This document shows, in pieces, positions 43,938 through 56,920 of a stretch of 64,000 nt of DNA. The DNA is from Phialocephala subalpina (Eukaryota; Ascomycota; Leotiomycetes; Helotiales; Mollisiaceae). The notes below the pieces were generated by a model. The model was not told the DNA's origin. It saw nothing but the letters and a program-made list of their open reading frames with translations, and did no database searches. The position numbers and the translations under genes were made by a program. The stretch is taken from the NCBI GenBank assembly GCA_900073065.1, contig FJOG01000013.1, positions 1,204,408-1,268,407 on the forward strand, in the 5' to 3' direction. How positions within the stretch are numbered: position 1 is the stretch's first letter; every line of letters begins with the position of its first letter.

Positions 43938-46837
43938 TCTTCGTTCCTTCTTGGTCAGGATTTAGCTGATCTTGGAATGATTTGGTATGGCATAATGACG
44001 GTTAACGAATAACGGCTCACGACCTGAGGTACTTGGTTCTCGGATTGCGGAGGTTCGAACGACGACAGCGCACACACAAGCATACCAAGCATTTGCATTT
44101 CCCTTTCGTTCTCTTTTGATCAGCATTCAGCGCGGCGTTCACATTAGCAAAGCATGAGGCGTTTGGGGTTTCCATTATCAGGCATGAAGTTGGATGAGAT
44201 CCACGCACAAATGATGCCAAGGGGAGGGCATAAGGACAGGATAAGATATCATGTATTTGAGCCCCAACAGCCCAACAGGAATAGCAACAGATCAAGAGTA
44301 GATCTTGAAGATATAATATGAGAATCTTTCGAGAAGTTTTGCTATTCCTTTGCTGCTTTTGTGGGACTTGGTCGTTTCGTTTGGATGTTTCAGATGTCTC
44401 TTGGGTCTGTCTTGGCTTGCAGGCAAGAGGTGAAGCCCAAGGGACAAATTCGATTCATGAACAACATATCCCGACAACACATTGTCTAGTGACGAATCTT
44501 CCTCGCTTGCTTCACGCCTATTGTAGGTGTGGACTCGAAGTCCTACAGCTCAGATGTCCAAGTTCTCGTCCAGCTTGCGTTCTCCCTTGACTTGACTTGA
44601 CTTGTTGCTTCGGCGTTTTAAAGAGGTTGGAGTCTCTCCTGGCCATGCTCCTACTTGATTCTCTGTCGTTGTCTTGATATCCTTGACCATGGGGTGCTCC
44701 AGCCTGCAGGCCCTTGGGAGGACTAAAGAGGGTTCTTTGAAGATATCAAGAGTTGAGGAGCATCATCTCTTAAAGAGAACCAAAGTGAGGGAAGTTCAAA
44801 GAAGTCATAATCACGATAATGAAATAGGAACTTCTATTGAGGAAGAGTTGGCAACATAGAACGGGTATAGTACTGACAAACAATTCACAGAAAGACTGCA
44901 TTCATTGCTTGCATTACATCCCAGTCCCCTGGAAACATTGTGCAATGTCATGATGAAACTGATTGAATGAGCAATTGGACTTGCTAATCCACCTCGCCCG
45001 TTGACAGTGGGTCTTGCTTAATGGTTGTGACCACCCTATTTGTTGTATTGGTCCATTACGAATGAAAGAGATGATGGAGAGCAACCCCAGCATATTCCTC
45101 AAGTTGACTACCGATCTGATTACTGGTTTTCATTGCAATCTGTGATCAAATTGAAAGATCCTGTCCTCGAACTAAGCTTGAGCGAACTGTTGTGCGGCAT
45201 CCAGAGTTTCGTGAAGATTCCACATGAATTTATCCTTCAATGTTCTTGGGGAAAAGTGCGGAACTGAAACTGGATTGACTGCTGAATGAAGCCATGGGGT
45301 GGTGTGAAGAATGCAGTATTTGCTGCATGAAGTTATCGTGCAAGTCCAGCATATGTCACAATCACAATAATAACCCCAGTACTTTTCTAAAACAAAAATC
45401 CGGAACTAAGAATGTACACAATGCCGATTGCTGGATGGAGCCAAGAGCTGATGTGTAGCTCCCCTTCATCTCCAGAATTTCATGGTGCAAACACTCCAAG
45501 ACTTGTTATGATTACAAAAATGAGTTGAATACTTTTCCCTATCAAGAATGGAAGTAAGAACTAACACAAGACCAACTGATGAACAGATTGATGCAACGGT
45601 GGAGAGAATGGGCTATTGAAAGCATTGAGGTGTAATGTCTCCTCTCAAAGAGATAGAAGCAAGGTGACCCAAAGAAGGTCATAATTTCCGTGTACTTTTC
45701 CCAAGCAGAAGTCCGGAACTGGGAACCGACACGATAGAACTAAATATGGAAGGGAGAAGGGATAGAATGTAAAGAATGGATTGGTCAATGCATTTATCCA
45801 TTTAGTTGAAATGCAACTCCCCTTTGCAACATCTTAAAGCTTCAGAGTAAGATCTTGTAGTACTGTATCTGAGACCTATTACGATCACAGAAACAGATTG
45901 TATACTACTTGCGCAAGGAGAGTCCAGATCTAAGAACAGACAAGAGAAAGACTTCTAATGAAGTGGTGGGTTGATATGTTATTACAAAGAGTGGATTGCT
46001 TGAAGCATTGAGTTGTAGTGTAGGTCTCTATCACCTTACATGAAACTTCATGGCAGCGAGTCTGGCAATTGCCACGATCACGAAGATTGCATAAGTACTT
46101 TTCCGATGGAAAAGTCCGGAACTAAGGACTGAAAAGATGGACAATCCAAAATGGAGCACTATGGTGAACGAAACTTCATGGCAGCAAGTCTGCCATCTGC
46201 CAGACTATCACGATCACGAAAATGGATTGAGGACTTTTCCGGCGCAAAAGTCCGGAACTCAGAACCAGCAAGACAAAGAATGCGAAATTGAGCATTAGGA
46301 TGATGTAACATCGAGAAGAATAGAGTGTTTGAAGCATCAGATTGTCGTGCAAGTCCCCGCTAGCTATGATGCTCCTCAGCCTTTACTTATCTTAGTGTAG
46401 CATCAGCCTCGAGGGAAAGGACTTTGAAGAAATCAAGCACAGCATCACATTTCAAGGGATCAAATGTAAGGCAAGGGTTGCAAATCATTGATTGGTGTTG
46501 CAAATATCAACGCTCTCGAAGTATGAGCACTGATCTATCGCATCTAAAAACCATCGCCAGCAACTATGAAAAATTTCCGCCCAATCATTCATGCAAAGCG
46601 AGCCGCCATATGAAGAACCCAAGGGTGTAGGAGCAAGCAAAATGCTAGCAAAAGGGTATTATGTAAAAGAATCCGAGATCATGCATGGTCCACCCATCAA
46701 CAACGCCAACTCCGTCCAATGTTTCGAATCAAGAGGGCTGTATATCAAAAGCACTACCGGTCAGTCCAGAACCAACGAGACCAGCAGCGAACCCAATGTG
46801 TCAGAGATGACAAGAGAAGGCTCAATGAAGAGAGTCC
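43938..46837. other. Intergenic, 2.9 kb, with a degenerate tandem array
   Basis: No protein gene seen. TTGAC/ACTTG microsatellite near 44586-44604, and an array of diverged 140-210 bp units (45381-46259 cores, listed separately) with outliers back to about 44740. ORFs at 46424-46863 lack recognisable content. Confidence 0.55.
45330..46300. repeat. Degenerate tandem array with hairpin cores
   Basis: Six related cores read ACTTTTC, a few bases, AAAAGTCCGGAACT or close variants, at 45381, 45531, 45694, 45905, 46097 and 46233 (spacing 150, 163, 211, 192 and 136 bp). Each is preceded by a motif like CACGATCACGAAAATGGATTG and followed by AAGAAC..ACA. The copies at 46097 and 46233 keep perfect 8-bp inverted repeats (ACTTTTCC / GGAAAAGT and GGACTTTT / AAAAGTCC). 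A fainter relative lies near 44810. Nature unknown. Confidence 0.7.
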
Positions 46838-49800
46838 TCAATATCCTGCGAGAAGGTCAGTGAGAGCGATGCCAAGATGAGCCAAGGTGACTTACTGTAA
46901 TGACCTCCGCGAGATGGATCATCTCGACGATGAACGTGACCTGAAAAGGCAAGGTCGTAGTTTTCATCATCTTGAATGTCATGCTCACCTTGAGCGGGAC
47001 CATTCTCGAATCCGCCAGTGCCTCCAGTACCTCCACCTCGAGGACCATTTTGGAATCCACCACGACCACCAGCGTTGTGACTTCCCAGAAATCCGCCTCG
47101 ATCACCGCTGTGTCCGCCTCGACCACCCTCATAAACACCTCGCTCGCCGTTATGACCGCCCTGATATCCGCCTCGACCATTTTCATAGCCACCTCGCTCG
47201 CTGTTATGACCACCGCGATATGCAGTGCTGCGGACAAGATCAAATCCACCACGATCGCCGTTATAAGCACCTCGACGACCGCCTCCGTTGTAGTTGCCAC
47301 GGAAGATATCGTCAAAATTGCTGCGATTGCTTTCACCAAATCCGAGTCGATTTCCTCGCTCGCGGTCAGCCAAGGTCGTACCTCGATCCCACAGCGAATT
47401 CCTATTTCTCTGCTCTTGACGATAATGTTGACCATGAGCAGGCGCGAACAGACCTAGAAATCGTTAGCTGAAGACCTAGAGTCGGGATGATGAGAAACTG
47501 ACCAATGTGCTCCGCATTCTCGCAGGATCTCTTTAGTTTGCTTTGGTTGTCACTTGAAGGAAATGGCTCCTCTTGACCACATAGAGGGTGACCTTCGGTA
47601 TAGTACAACTGCGAAATGGTCAGAAGGCACGAAGCAAGATGGACAGACGGGGGTGTAAGCTTACTTTAGGTCTGCAAGACTCTTCCTCGAGCATCACGGA
47701 TGAGTTGCGGAATTTCTGGATGAGGCAATCTCTGCCTTGGATTGCTGTAATGGGTTAGTAATTTTGCTTCGGAAAAAGGAAAGCCGACTTACTGGCATAA
47801 GAAACCTCAGCAATCTTGTCGGACTTGAAGTCATCCCTGTGAACGTCAGTACCTTGACCTGCCTCAAAAATATGCGTGACTTACCAACGGCGATTTGCGA
47901 TGGCTCTAACAAACGGAACAATGTCCATGGGCTGTGAGTGTTAGCTTATTATACAGCATGCAAAAAAGCAGATGTATCTTACGTCGACAAAGTTGAGGAA
48001 AGCGTAGCCCACACTGCGAGAAGTTAGAGATGGGTCCAAGCGTTTGACTTTGGTTACACATACTTGCAGCCGTTACTGAAATCAATGCGGAGGTAAACAA
48101 AGTCGTATCGACCTCGGGAGATCTTATTGATAATCTCGATGAGCTCCCATAGGGTCATCTTATTAGGGATATTGCGAAGCATTACCTGTTCTTCTGTTAG
48201 TGATGTCAAGGCGTGAGGGTGGTAGAAACTTACCGTGGTGCGTACATCCATTCCAGTGACAATACGCTCGATACTGACGATGTTCTCGGGCCGCTTTGAA
48301 TCGTGCCAGTCTGAGGGACCCATGAGCGCACGCTGGTTATTTCCACGACTACCTCGATAGCCATATGAACCACGATAACTGTCGCGTCCTCGACCACGAC
48401 CGTAGGAGTTGTAAGATGATGGACCACCGTAATCATCAATCTCGTTTGCAAAGCCACCTTGAAGTGACATGCCGTACTGTGAGGGATGTAAAGGTGTCAT
48501 CATCATAACTTGTCCGTTATAGGGAACCATAGCGAGACCATTCGGGGTGTATGCCATAGGCATAATCTGAGGAACAACTCCAAGCATGCCCTGGGATTGG
48601 TATCCCATTGCCTGGCCTTGGGGAGCAGTAGGGTAGGCGTTGCTTGGAGGAGCATAAGCGCTCGCAGCAGAAGAGTCACCGAAAGCAGCAGGTGTAGCAG
48701 CCAACGCAGCCAAAGGGTCATCGATCGACATCATCTGCATAGCCGTAGCCATCTCGCTTGGGATACTGGCAGCTGCAACATAGTTGTATGGGTCGTTTTG
48801 TGTGTCGGGATGCCGAGCCTCGACACTCAAAGTTTGACCCTGACTTGTCAGCAGGTGATCAATTAGGTGTTGAAGGGGATCTCTCTTACCTGAACCATAG
48901 TTCCATTTAATCGAAGAACCACTCGCGGAACATCCTCGATATTATTTAGCTCGATCTGCATACTGAGATGGTCGTCATCTCGAGAAGGGAATGTCTTGAA
49001 TGCATAGACAGATCCCAGCTGCGATATAGTCTGAAAGATAGTGGCCTCAAAGTCGGCCTTATCACTGCTTGAAGTCGCCGTGGCAGGATACCGAGCGGAC
49101 ACGAGAAGTTCCCCCTCATAATCTGTGACACGTCCGGAGAGTTGAGGAAATATCTGTCAACTCGTCAGCGCTGTCAGAGATTGTAAAACCTAGGGCACCT
49201 ACTCTTCCAAGCTCCGAAGCTCCGACGTAGACAACAGTTCCGAGATGAGCAGAAGCCTCTGACAGAACTTTGTAAATAGCGGTTGCATCAGTAATATCCA
49301 CATTCTGGATGACGACAACCTGATCAGCTTGGTGATAGGATCGGCGGTTTTGAAGACGCATGTGCTTTGAGACGTGTTAGCCGGAATACTGTAGGTGCTT
49401 GGAGAAGGGGGTAGGTGCGGATCAGACTTACGTCCAGGTATCTCCTAACTGCCATAGTGGCATTGCCTTGAACGCGGCCATCGACGACAACCTTGATCAG
49501 ACGCGAAGCAGTAGTCTCTTGGGTAAAATGCCCCGATCGAACGAGTCGCTGGTTCTTCTCACACTCGTTCTGAAGATACTGTTGTGCGAAATTGCTGGAG
49601 TCAGCCACAGCTAGATCAGCACGGGAGGCAGACTTTGTTGAGCCACCAGCAGATCTATTGACAGTTCTAGGCTCAAACGCTGACGCAGTTGCATTCAGGC
49701 TGACGCGTGGTTGTGTTGTACCAAAGGGATCACTCAAACCTCCACCACTGTTGTTATTGTATCCGCGAGTGGACTGACCGGCCTGACCACCGCAATATCT

Positions 49801-50063
49801 GTTGTTGGGGGAAAAGATCGATGAATTGTCATGGGTAACATCGGACTCTTCATGGTAGGAAGGGGAGGTCATTGTTGCTGCCATTGAGTGATAAGCATAA
49901 CTGCCGCGCTCAGACTGTGACAGATTAGCCTTGAGTGCAATGGAGGTTGAAGGCTGCTACTTACTCGTTCTGAAGCCGGAGACTCCTGCTTGCCAGCCAT
50001 GCCTTCACCTCGATTGGTCTTGCCATCGCGCAGGCCGACCGGTGTGAAATTAATCGGCATCAT
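46838..50063 (-). CDS. Mei2-like RNA-binding protein with RGG tail
   Basis: Three RNA-binding parts. RRM-like segments lie near the N-terminal half (ASRLIKVVVDGRV... and ARYPATATSSSDKADFEATI...). The Mei2-type C-terminal RRM starts near residue 539 (VMLRNIPNKMTLWELIEIINK, YDFVYLRIDFSNGCNVGYAF, PFVRAIANRRW). A tail of RGG/GGY repeats follows (about 690-865). Thirteen exons: 50063-49965, 49914-49432, 49364-49203, 49153-48890, 48839-48234, 48185-48064, 48013-47983, 47931-47885, 47836-47793, 47744-47665, 47608-47503, 47453-46896 and 46845-46838 (869 residues, all phases close). The final 8-nt exon is supported by a GTAAGT donor and CTGAC/CGCAG. S. pombe Mei2 controls meiosis; the role here is unknown. 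Flanked on both sides by tandem arrays. Confidence 0.9.
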
Positions 50064-50547
50064 GGTTCGAATACCTCGTCAATACGGTGAGCGTGGTTGA
50101 ATTGGAGACGCGTTTCGGGAGCTGGGTTCCAGAAGTGGAGACCGAGGGACAGATGGCAGGGGAATCTCAAGATCTCAAGATTCTGCGAGGTTTGACAAGA
50201 GTAGATTGAGGCTTCAACTGTTCGATTGAGTCCCCGCAGGCAAACAATTAAGCTGTATGAAGGGGTAGTCGTGATACCTCAAAGGTAAACACGATTGGGA
50301 AGGTTGTGTGAAGGCGCAGGTGAAAACGCGTCAAGCCTACTCCAAGATCCCAAAAGAGGGGCCAAGGAGGCAAACAAGATGGTATTTCACTGTGCAGTGT
50401 GATAGGTTGTGCAGGAGTAGTAAAGAAGAAGTGATCAAGTACTGTTGAAGTTATTCAAAGGACCTGTGAAAGGGAGATGAGGTTGAAGAAGAGTGTGTTG
50501 TGTGGAAGAAGAAAGAAGGAGGAGATGTGGGGAGGAGGGGTATTTAT

Positions 50548-51660
50548 GCCACTAGCACCGAGCGTCCGCGCAGCCTTGCGGTGAAGCTATGCTCCGAGCA
50601 CCAAACGACCTCGCCGTGTCATAACTACTTGAAGCCTTAGTTGGTAGTCCTATCCCCTTTCGTTAGCGTTAGCGAGGTCGTTACTTGAAGGTGATGCTTC
50701 GAGGTAATATTATGCTGTTAGCATTAAGCGTCGCGGCAGCCTTGCGGTGAATCTGTGTTCTAAGCACTAAACGGCCTCGTCGCATCATACTAACCGCTCG
50801 CTACTATAGCTATCGCCCCTTTCATTAGCGAGGTGACAATCTCCCCCTTTCGTTCACAAGGTCAAAGTGCTACTAGCACCGAGTATCGCAGTGGCCTTGC
50901 AGTGAATCTATGTCCCAAGCATAACGAACTCGTCGTATTATACTAACCGCTTAATGCTGAAAGCTGTCGCCCCTTTCGTAAGCGAGTGATCAAGTTCCCC
51001 CTTTCGTTCGCGAGGTCAACAGCGCTCTTAATCTCCTAGCCTCGCCTGGCACTTTCCATGAAAGATGTTGGCAAGTACTAGGAGATTTTATTGCATATAG
51101 TATCTCGACCTGGCCTGGCCTCCTTGATTGACCTTGATAGGCTGGGAGATTGGAGGACCCTGGAGGTCAAAGTGCCACTAGCACCGAGTGTCGTGGCAGC
51201 CCCGCGGTGAATCTATGCTCCAAGCACCAAACAACCTCGTCGCATCATACTAACCACTTGATGCCTTGTCACTCAGTGGATCTCTAAATCCTACGCCACT
51301 TTCGTTGGCGACGACTCCTTTTTGTTGACAAGGTCTCCTTTCGTTGGCCAGGTCAAAGATACTACTAGCACCGTGCGTCGCGGTAGCCTTGAGATAAATC
51401 TATGTTCCAAGCACCAAACGACCTCGTCGGATCATAAGTGCTATGCGCTTGCTACTTAGAGAATCTGACGGCTGTCACCCCTTTCGTTAGCGAGGTGATC
51501 AAGTTCCCCCTTTCGTTCTCAAGGTCAAGCGCCACTAGCCAGCGTCGCGACAGCCTCGCGGTGAATTTATGCTCCAAGCACCAAACGACCTCGTTGTGTT
51601 ATAACCACTTAATACCTTTGGACCATGCGAACTCTGCCGTCCCTTTGTTAAGCGACCTCA
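50548..51660. repeat. Diverged tandem array of about 160-bp units
   Basis: Six direct copies start near 50548, 50713, 50869, 51174, 51361 and 51531. The unit order is GCCACTAGCACCGAG, GCGTCGCGGCAGCC, TTGCGGTGAATCTATG, TCCAAGCACCAAACGACCTC, TCATACTAACC, then CCCCTTTCGTTAGCGAGGT. Most differences between copies are C/T or A/G. Spacing is 165, 156, 305, 187 and 170 bp; the long gap holds a foldback (51030-51087). Confidence 0.8.
51030..51087. repeat. Foldback with 10-bp perfect arms
   Basis: AATCTCCTAG (51030-51039) is the exact complement of CTAGGAGATT (51078-51087), with a 38-nt loop. It sits in the expanded spacer between array units 3 and 4. It could be a small inserted element. Confidence 0.6.
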
Positions 51661-54241
51661 CGACGGGACCGTGAAGAGTGCCTGATGTTCTGCTTACTCA
51701 GTCAACTTCAATATGTATCACAATGAAATGCGCTCTCAAGGGTTGGTACAATGATAGAAGCTGCGATGCAAAATCAAACAATGATGTTGGAACAAATCTG
51801 ACCGACCCAAAAGTGACCTTATCACGGGACCAGAAAAGGCTATCATGGCATGATCATGCATCTTGAGAAAGAGCTGTTGACTATGAGAAGCTCTTTCACA
51901 AGAACAGACAATGGCCTGAGTGTTGCAATGTGAAGCAATCTCAAGCGATGTTTCTGTTCTGGGCTCATGGAGCAAAGGCCACTGGCATGAAGCTGGATTC
52001 AATGCATGCAAGTAATTCGCAGCATGCATTGTACCCGAATCCTCATTCCAGGTCAAGCCAGCCTTTGACATCTGGTGGAAAATTGAATGCATGTCCCGAT
52101 CGAGTCCACGGCTGTTTCATTCGTCTTGGTGGTCTCGTTTGTGTCTTTCGATATGGTAGTGATCTTGTCATACGCGGAGGGTAGGAACCCAGAATTAGGA
52201 ATTGCAGATATTGCTGAATAAGAGTGACTTAGGCGAGGAAGAGCGAGAGTTCCGGCCTAAGTTGAAGGAAAACGAGCCGAGTCCAGTGCTGGTGTCTTGA
52301 CGTTGTAGGATAGGTAAAGTGGTACCGAACACTCGCTGGCCTTGAATGTGTTGCTTGCTGTTGATCTGGCACTATGTGCATCATCCTTCATAATATTCGA
52401 CTTGAAGAGGGTCGCCGACCTGTTCGTACAAATTCGATGGCTGTAATAGACAGTTCGGTTGTCGCTGAATGAGAGGGTGGCTGTTCAAGAGTCCAGATAT
52501 GTTGCTGCTTTGAAGTCGGTGCTGGTGTTGAGAAAGTGTTTTCATCAGACTCTTAGAGTCGGTACCAACCGTATTAGTGATGCAAGTGTGCAAAAGAGAG
52601 GCATAGGGTTTAGACTAGAAATCTCGAACTGTTGCTAGACGGGTGTAGCCAGCTTGAAATTCTAGGTAGGTGATTGTATATAGATATGTTGAGCACCAAG
52701 GAAAGGAGAATTTATTCGAGGTATCGCAAGTCTGGGCAACTTAAGTTCTTTGTAGGCAAATATATTTAAGCTAAAAACGATTTCAGGAAGCGAAAAGAGA
52801 GTATATATGAGTTCGCAGAGCACAGAGAACGTGGTAGAAACGGCAAGTCAACAACAATGAAGGCAGGTTGCTAGAAAAGGAGGAGGCGGGGTCGTAAATT
52901 TTTTGAACCGAAGACAAAACCGAAAAGTTGGGAGATCTTTTGAAATGATCAGCAGAGGTACGGTTTCGAAGCTCGAAGAGATCAAATTTCAAGAACTATA
53001 GCAGCCAGGTGTTTGACGAAACAAATTAAAGCAAGTGCTGGGCAGTAGATGTCGTTGGAAGCAAATTCTTCCGTTTCAAAGCACAAGTTCAATAGGCGAG
53101 ATCATTTCAGCGTGAAGCTTCCTCAACTAGAAACATTGGAAAGTCGGCGCACTGCTTATGGGTATGTGAAACAAGCTTCAGAAGATGAACTTGGAGGGAT
53201 TCCCATGGGGTATAAATGTGATCTTGGAACTCTTCTCTTCTTGGGACATTGGGGGTTCACTTTCCGAGAACCTCGACTCGATGATGCACCCCAAGTTAAT
53301 TTCCGTGCCTAGAAATTGACATTTTAAGGTCAATTCAACTGCTTCTTGCTCGCTGCAATAGCACGAGCAAGGATGCTGTGTGCTTCTACGAAGCACGATT
53401 TGGCAATGATCCGGAGGTTCTCTCACAACATCACAGCAACTACAGATAGCTCTCTCTTCATGCATGACTAGCACTATGTACCATCTAGGTACACATCAAT
53501 GTACCGCCAGTATATATTGTGGACTTTCAGAAACTCCTCCAATTCAACATTCTGTCTGCAGGCTAGTCCACTAAGACTTAACTCCTCGCCTATTCCGGAA
53601 CGTACCGAAGCTAGTCATGGCCAACTGTCAAATGTCCCCAACTTGGAGATACAATGACCGCCAACCCCTGTACTCGGCTCCAGCAACTTCTCCCAACTAC
53701 CACCACTTTACATCACTGATGTTCCGGCACACTGCCAATACGTCCCCTTGAGCCTGAGGAAACCCTTTGTGTATTGTTCTGATTTGGCAGATTCGAGGAG
53801 ACGCATCTCTGGATTCCCGTCACCTGTCAAACGTCAGCCGCATGTCCGATTAAGGCGGGGCAGAGCAAAGGACTTCACCCAAAGTGTAATTCATTTTTCT
53901 GACTGGAAGTAGCTGCTATCGACCACAAACCAAGACCGCCGGGACTCGACAACGAAAGGGTAACGCCTTCACACTTTTGCGACGTGGGTTGTTTATGAAA
54001 GATCGTGTAAAATTTAGAAGAAGTTCACTGATTGCTCGCCTCATCGACGCCGCCTCAGCGAAGTCACCTCACGGCGACGAGGCTACGCCAGCGGCCGCTC
54101 GAGCCGAGACACGGATATTCTCTCGGCCCGGTACAGGCCTCCTGTCACAATACTGAGACAATTCACATCACTGTAGCTCTAGCCCTCGAGGCTGATACTA
54201 TTGAAGCTTTCATAGCTCGTTTACTTCCTCTACAACTCATC

Positions 54242-56920
54242 ATGTCGCGGAAGGCGCCCCAGTATGACGACTACAGGATCGCGGTTCAACAGGTATCTAT
54301 TAACACCTTACTCCATATCCCTGGTCGTTTCTAACAGTTGCAACAGATCATTCTATCCTCCTCCGATTCCGACTACCTAGACCAGCTCATCCCCGCTCTC
54401 AAAGATGCCACGAACTCAAATCGAACGCCAGGGCTCATGCAGAGCTTGTCAGCGTATGCCAACGAGCGCGAGGCTGACATCGAACGAATTGGCTTGACCA
54501 AGCATGACGAGTTCCTTCAATCGGTGAACCAGCTGCAGAAAGTGCGGGAGGGAACGGTGGCTCTCACGTCGGAGATTCTGAAGCTTAACCAGTCGATACA
54601 AGCAAGCACGGAGAAGTTGGCAGCACAGAAGGAAGCATTGGTGGACACGAAAGCTATTCGACAGAACATTGCGGAAGCTTCGGAAGCTCTGAAGGAATCT
54701 CTGAAAATATTACACGCAGTCAACCAGGCGCATGATTTGATCAGGAAGAAGAAATACTATGCGGCATTGAAGGCGCTGGACGACCTACAGAACGAGCATT
54801 TGATCCCTACAATTCAGAACAAGTATGCTACACAGCACAAGCTTGCGGATATCATTCAGAAGTCTATACCTTCGTCCCAGAAGGCTATCTCGGAAGCTGT
54901 TATGTCGGACCTGAATACTTGGCTGTACCGGATCAGAGAAACATCACAGTTCCTGGGAGAAGTTGCTTTCTACCACACAGAGCTGCGGAGGACGAGACAA
55001 AAGGAGCGCATGGAATCAAACGAATATCTGCGAAACTTCAAGCTCAATTCTGCTATTGAGTTGGTATTCGACGAGAGTGAGGAGTTCGATGTACTGGACA
55101 ACGATGAGCTGCAGGTCGACTTTACACCCCTGTTCGAGTGCTTGCATATCCACGAAGCATTGGGCCAAAGCGACAAATTTCGGTCGGAATATGCTGCAAC
55201 TCGAAGAAGGCAGAAGGAGCTACTGCTTCCGACTTCTGTCAGCTTAGTAGAAGACGACGAAAACAGCTTGAGCAGTTTGCTGGAGGGTATTGCTGGATTT
55301 GCAATCATCGAGAAGGCGACTATGCGAAGGGCCCACAACCTTCGTTCTCCAGTTGATGTGGACGAGCTTTGGGATTCTATGTGCCAGACTGCTATTGCTC
55401 TGATCACTAAGGCATTGGACACAATCGACAATGCAGAGGTACTTCTGAAGATCAAGGGAGTTATTGCTCTATTCATTCAAACTATGGACGTAAGTCAAGC
55501 CTGGTCTGGCTCCTCCTCCTCAAGCTGACAGTGCATATAGGGCTGGGGTTACTCTGTGACTACATTGGATAACTTCCTTCTCAAGCTGTTCGACAAGTAC
55601 GCCGAATTGCTCAAGAAGAGATTTAGCGAGGACTTTCAGGAGGTAGGCGAGAAAGGTCCAGATATCTGACCAAGACTGATATCCACTAGATCGTCTCGAC
55701 CGATGACTACATGCCTATGCCCATCAGCAACATGGAAGAGTACGACAAAGTTATCAACGTCAGTTGGTTCACACCTGAGAAAGAGAGAGAAGAGCTCACG
55801 TTAGTAAACGCTCTTAACGGAATGTGGACGCTACTGACACACACACAGATTCCCATGCGTTCTTCCCTTCTCCCAGATGTATCCTCTCTGCTGCATAGAT
55901 ATCCGAAATTTCCTGAACCAATTCTACTTTTTTTCAGATGATCATTTCCAGCATCCGAACGTCATTGACGAGACTCTCAAGAAGGTACGATCCCTATCAA
56001 ACCATAATTCAATGCCCTCTAACCCTTCGAACTAGTCACTGGACCAGCTTCTCTCCGAAAAGGTCTGCAGCTCGCTGGTGGAGAGACTAAGCTCTCAATA
56101 CCTAGGTCAGATCGTCCAAATCTTAATCAACCTCGAGCACTTCGAAATCGCCTGCCGGGAACTAGAACAACTCCTCATCGCCGCCCGATCCTCAAGTTCA
56201 GCTGGCGGACCAATCGTCCTAGACGCCACCGAAGATTTCCGCAGCAACAAGAAGACTGCTGAGAAGCGTATCTTCGAGCTCGTAAACTCGAAGATTGACG
56301 ATTTGATCGACTCAGCAGAATACGATTGGTACGTTGACAACCTTGTGTTTCATGAACTGCAAAACTGATTATTTCCCCCCAGGATGGCGGCAACACTTGA
56401 AACGGAGCCAAGCAACTACATGCACACCATGACCACTTACCTTTCCAACATCATGAGCTCAACGCTCCTCGGCCTTCCGAGAGAAATCAAAGAGTTAATC
56501 TACTTCGATGCTCTTTCTCATGCTGCAAACATGATCCTCGCTTTACCTCTATCACCAGATGTCAAGAAAATCAATCCAAATGGCGTCGCGGCTCTGGCGA
56601 AGGACGTTCAGTACCTTTCTGATTTCGTCGATACGCTTGAGGGTGCTCCTATATTGAAGGAGAATTTGGATGAGTTGCAACAGACTGTACTGCTGATGCA
56701 GACGGAGAATCCAGATGATTTCTATGATATCTCGATTAGGAACAAGAAGTTTGGACGAGTGGATGCTATGAATGGTCCGCTGATTCTCGAGAAGTAAGTT
56801 CAACCAAAGGCAGAGACTAGTTATATGCTAACACGTTCTAGAATCACACATTCCTTGGTACAAAGTCCAGCAAAGGTCGACCGTCTTGGCAATTTCTCGT
56901 CCAGATTCGGGATTAGATAA
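54242..56920 (+). CDS. SEC15: Exocyst subunit Sec15
   Basis: Subunit of the exocyst, tethering secretory vesicles to the plasma membrane; Sec15 is the effector of the Rab Sec4. It starts MSRKAPQYDDYRIAVQQIIL. A coiled N-terminal part (REGTVALTSEILKLNQSIQA, SEALKESLKILHAVNQAHDLI) precedes the helical Sec15 body with MPMPISNMEEYDKVINVSWF and the C-terminal AANMILALPLSPDVKKINPN, DPDD-like QTENPDDFYDISIRNKKFGR. Eight exons: 54242-54292, 54347-55489, 55541-55642, 55690-55799, 55849-55984, 56036-56328, 56383-56793 and 56842-56920 (774 residues, all phases close). The 3' end converges on HAP5 across 200 bp. Confidence 0.93.

Larger units (their letters stand above)
50064..54241. other. Intergenic, 4.2 kb, with a tandem array and no gene
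   Basis: The 5' part (to about 50540) is the upstream region of the Mei2-like gene. A diverged tandem array occupies 50548-51660. From 51.7 to 54.2 kb only short ORFs without content appear. TTGGGACATTGG words at 53241-53252 and AATGTCCCCAAC at 53631-53642 match the hairpin family of ADE5,7. The last few hundred bases should hold the SEC15 promoter. Confidence 0.55.

Noticed and set aside
46887..47471. Long plus-strand ORFs (194 and 161 codons) opposite the Mei2-like RGG region
   Set aside because: They are antisense shadows of Gly/Arg-rich repeats; the minus strand has conserved RRM exons with closing phases.
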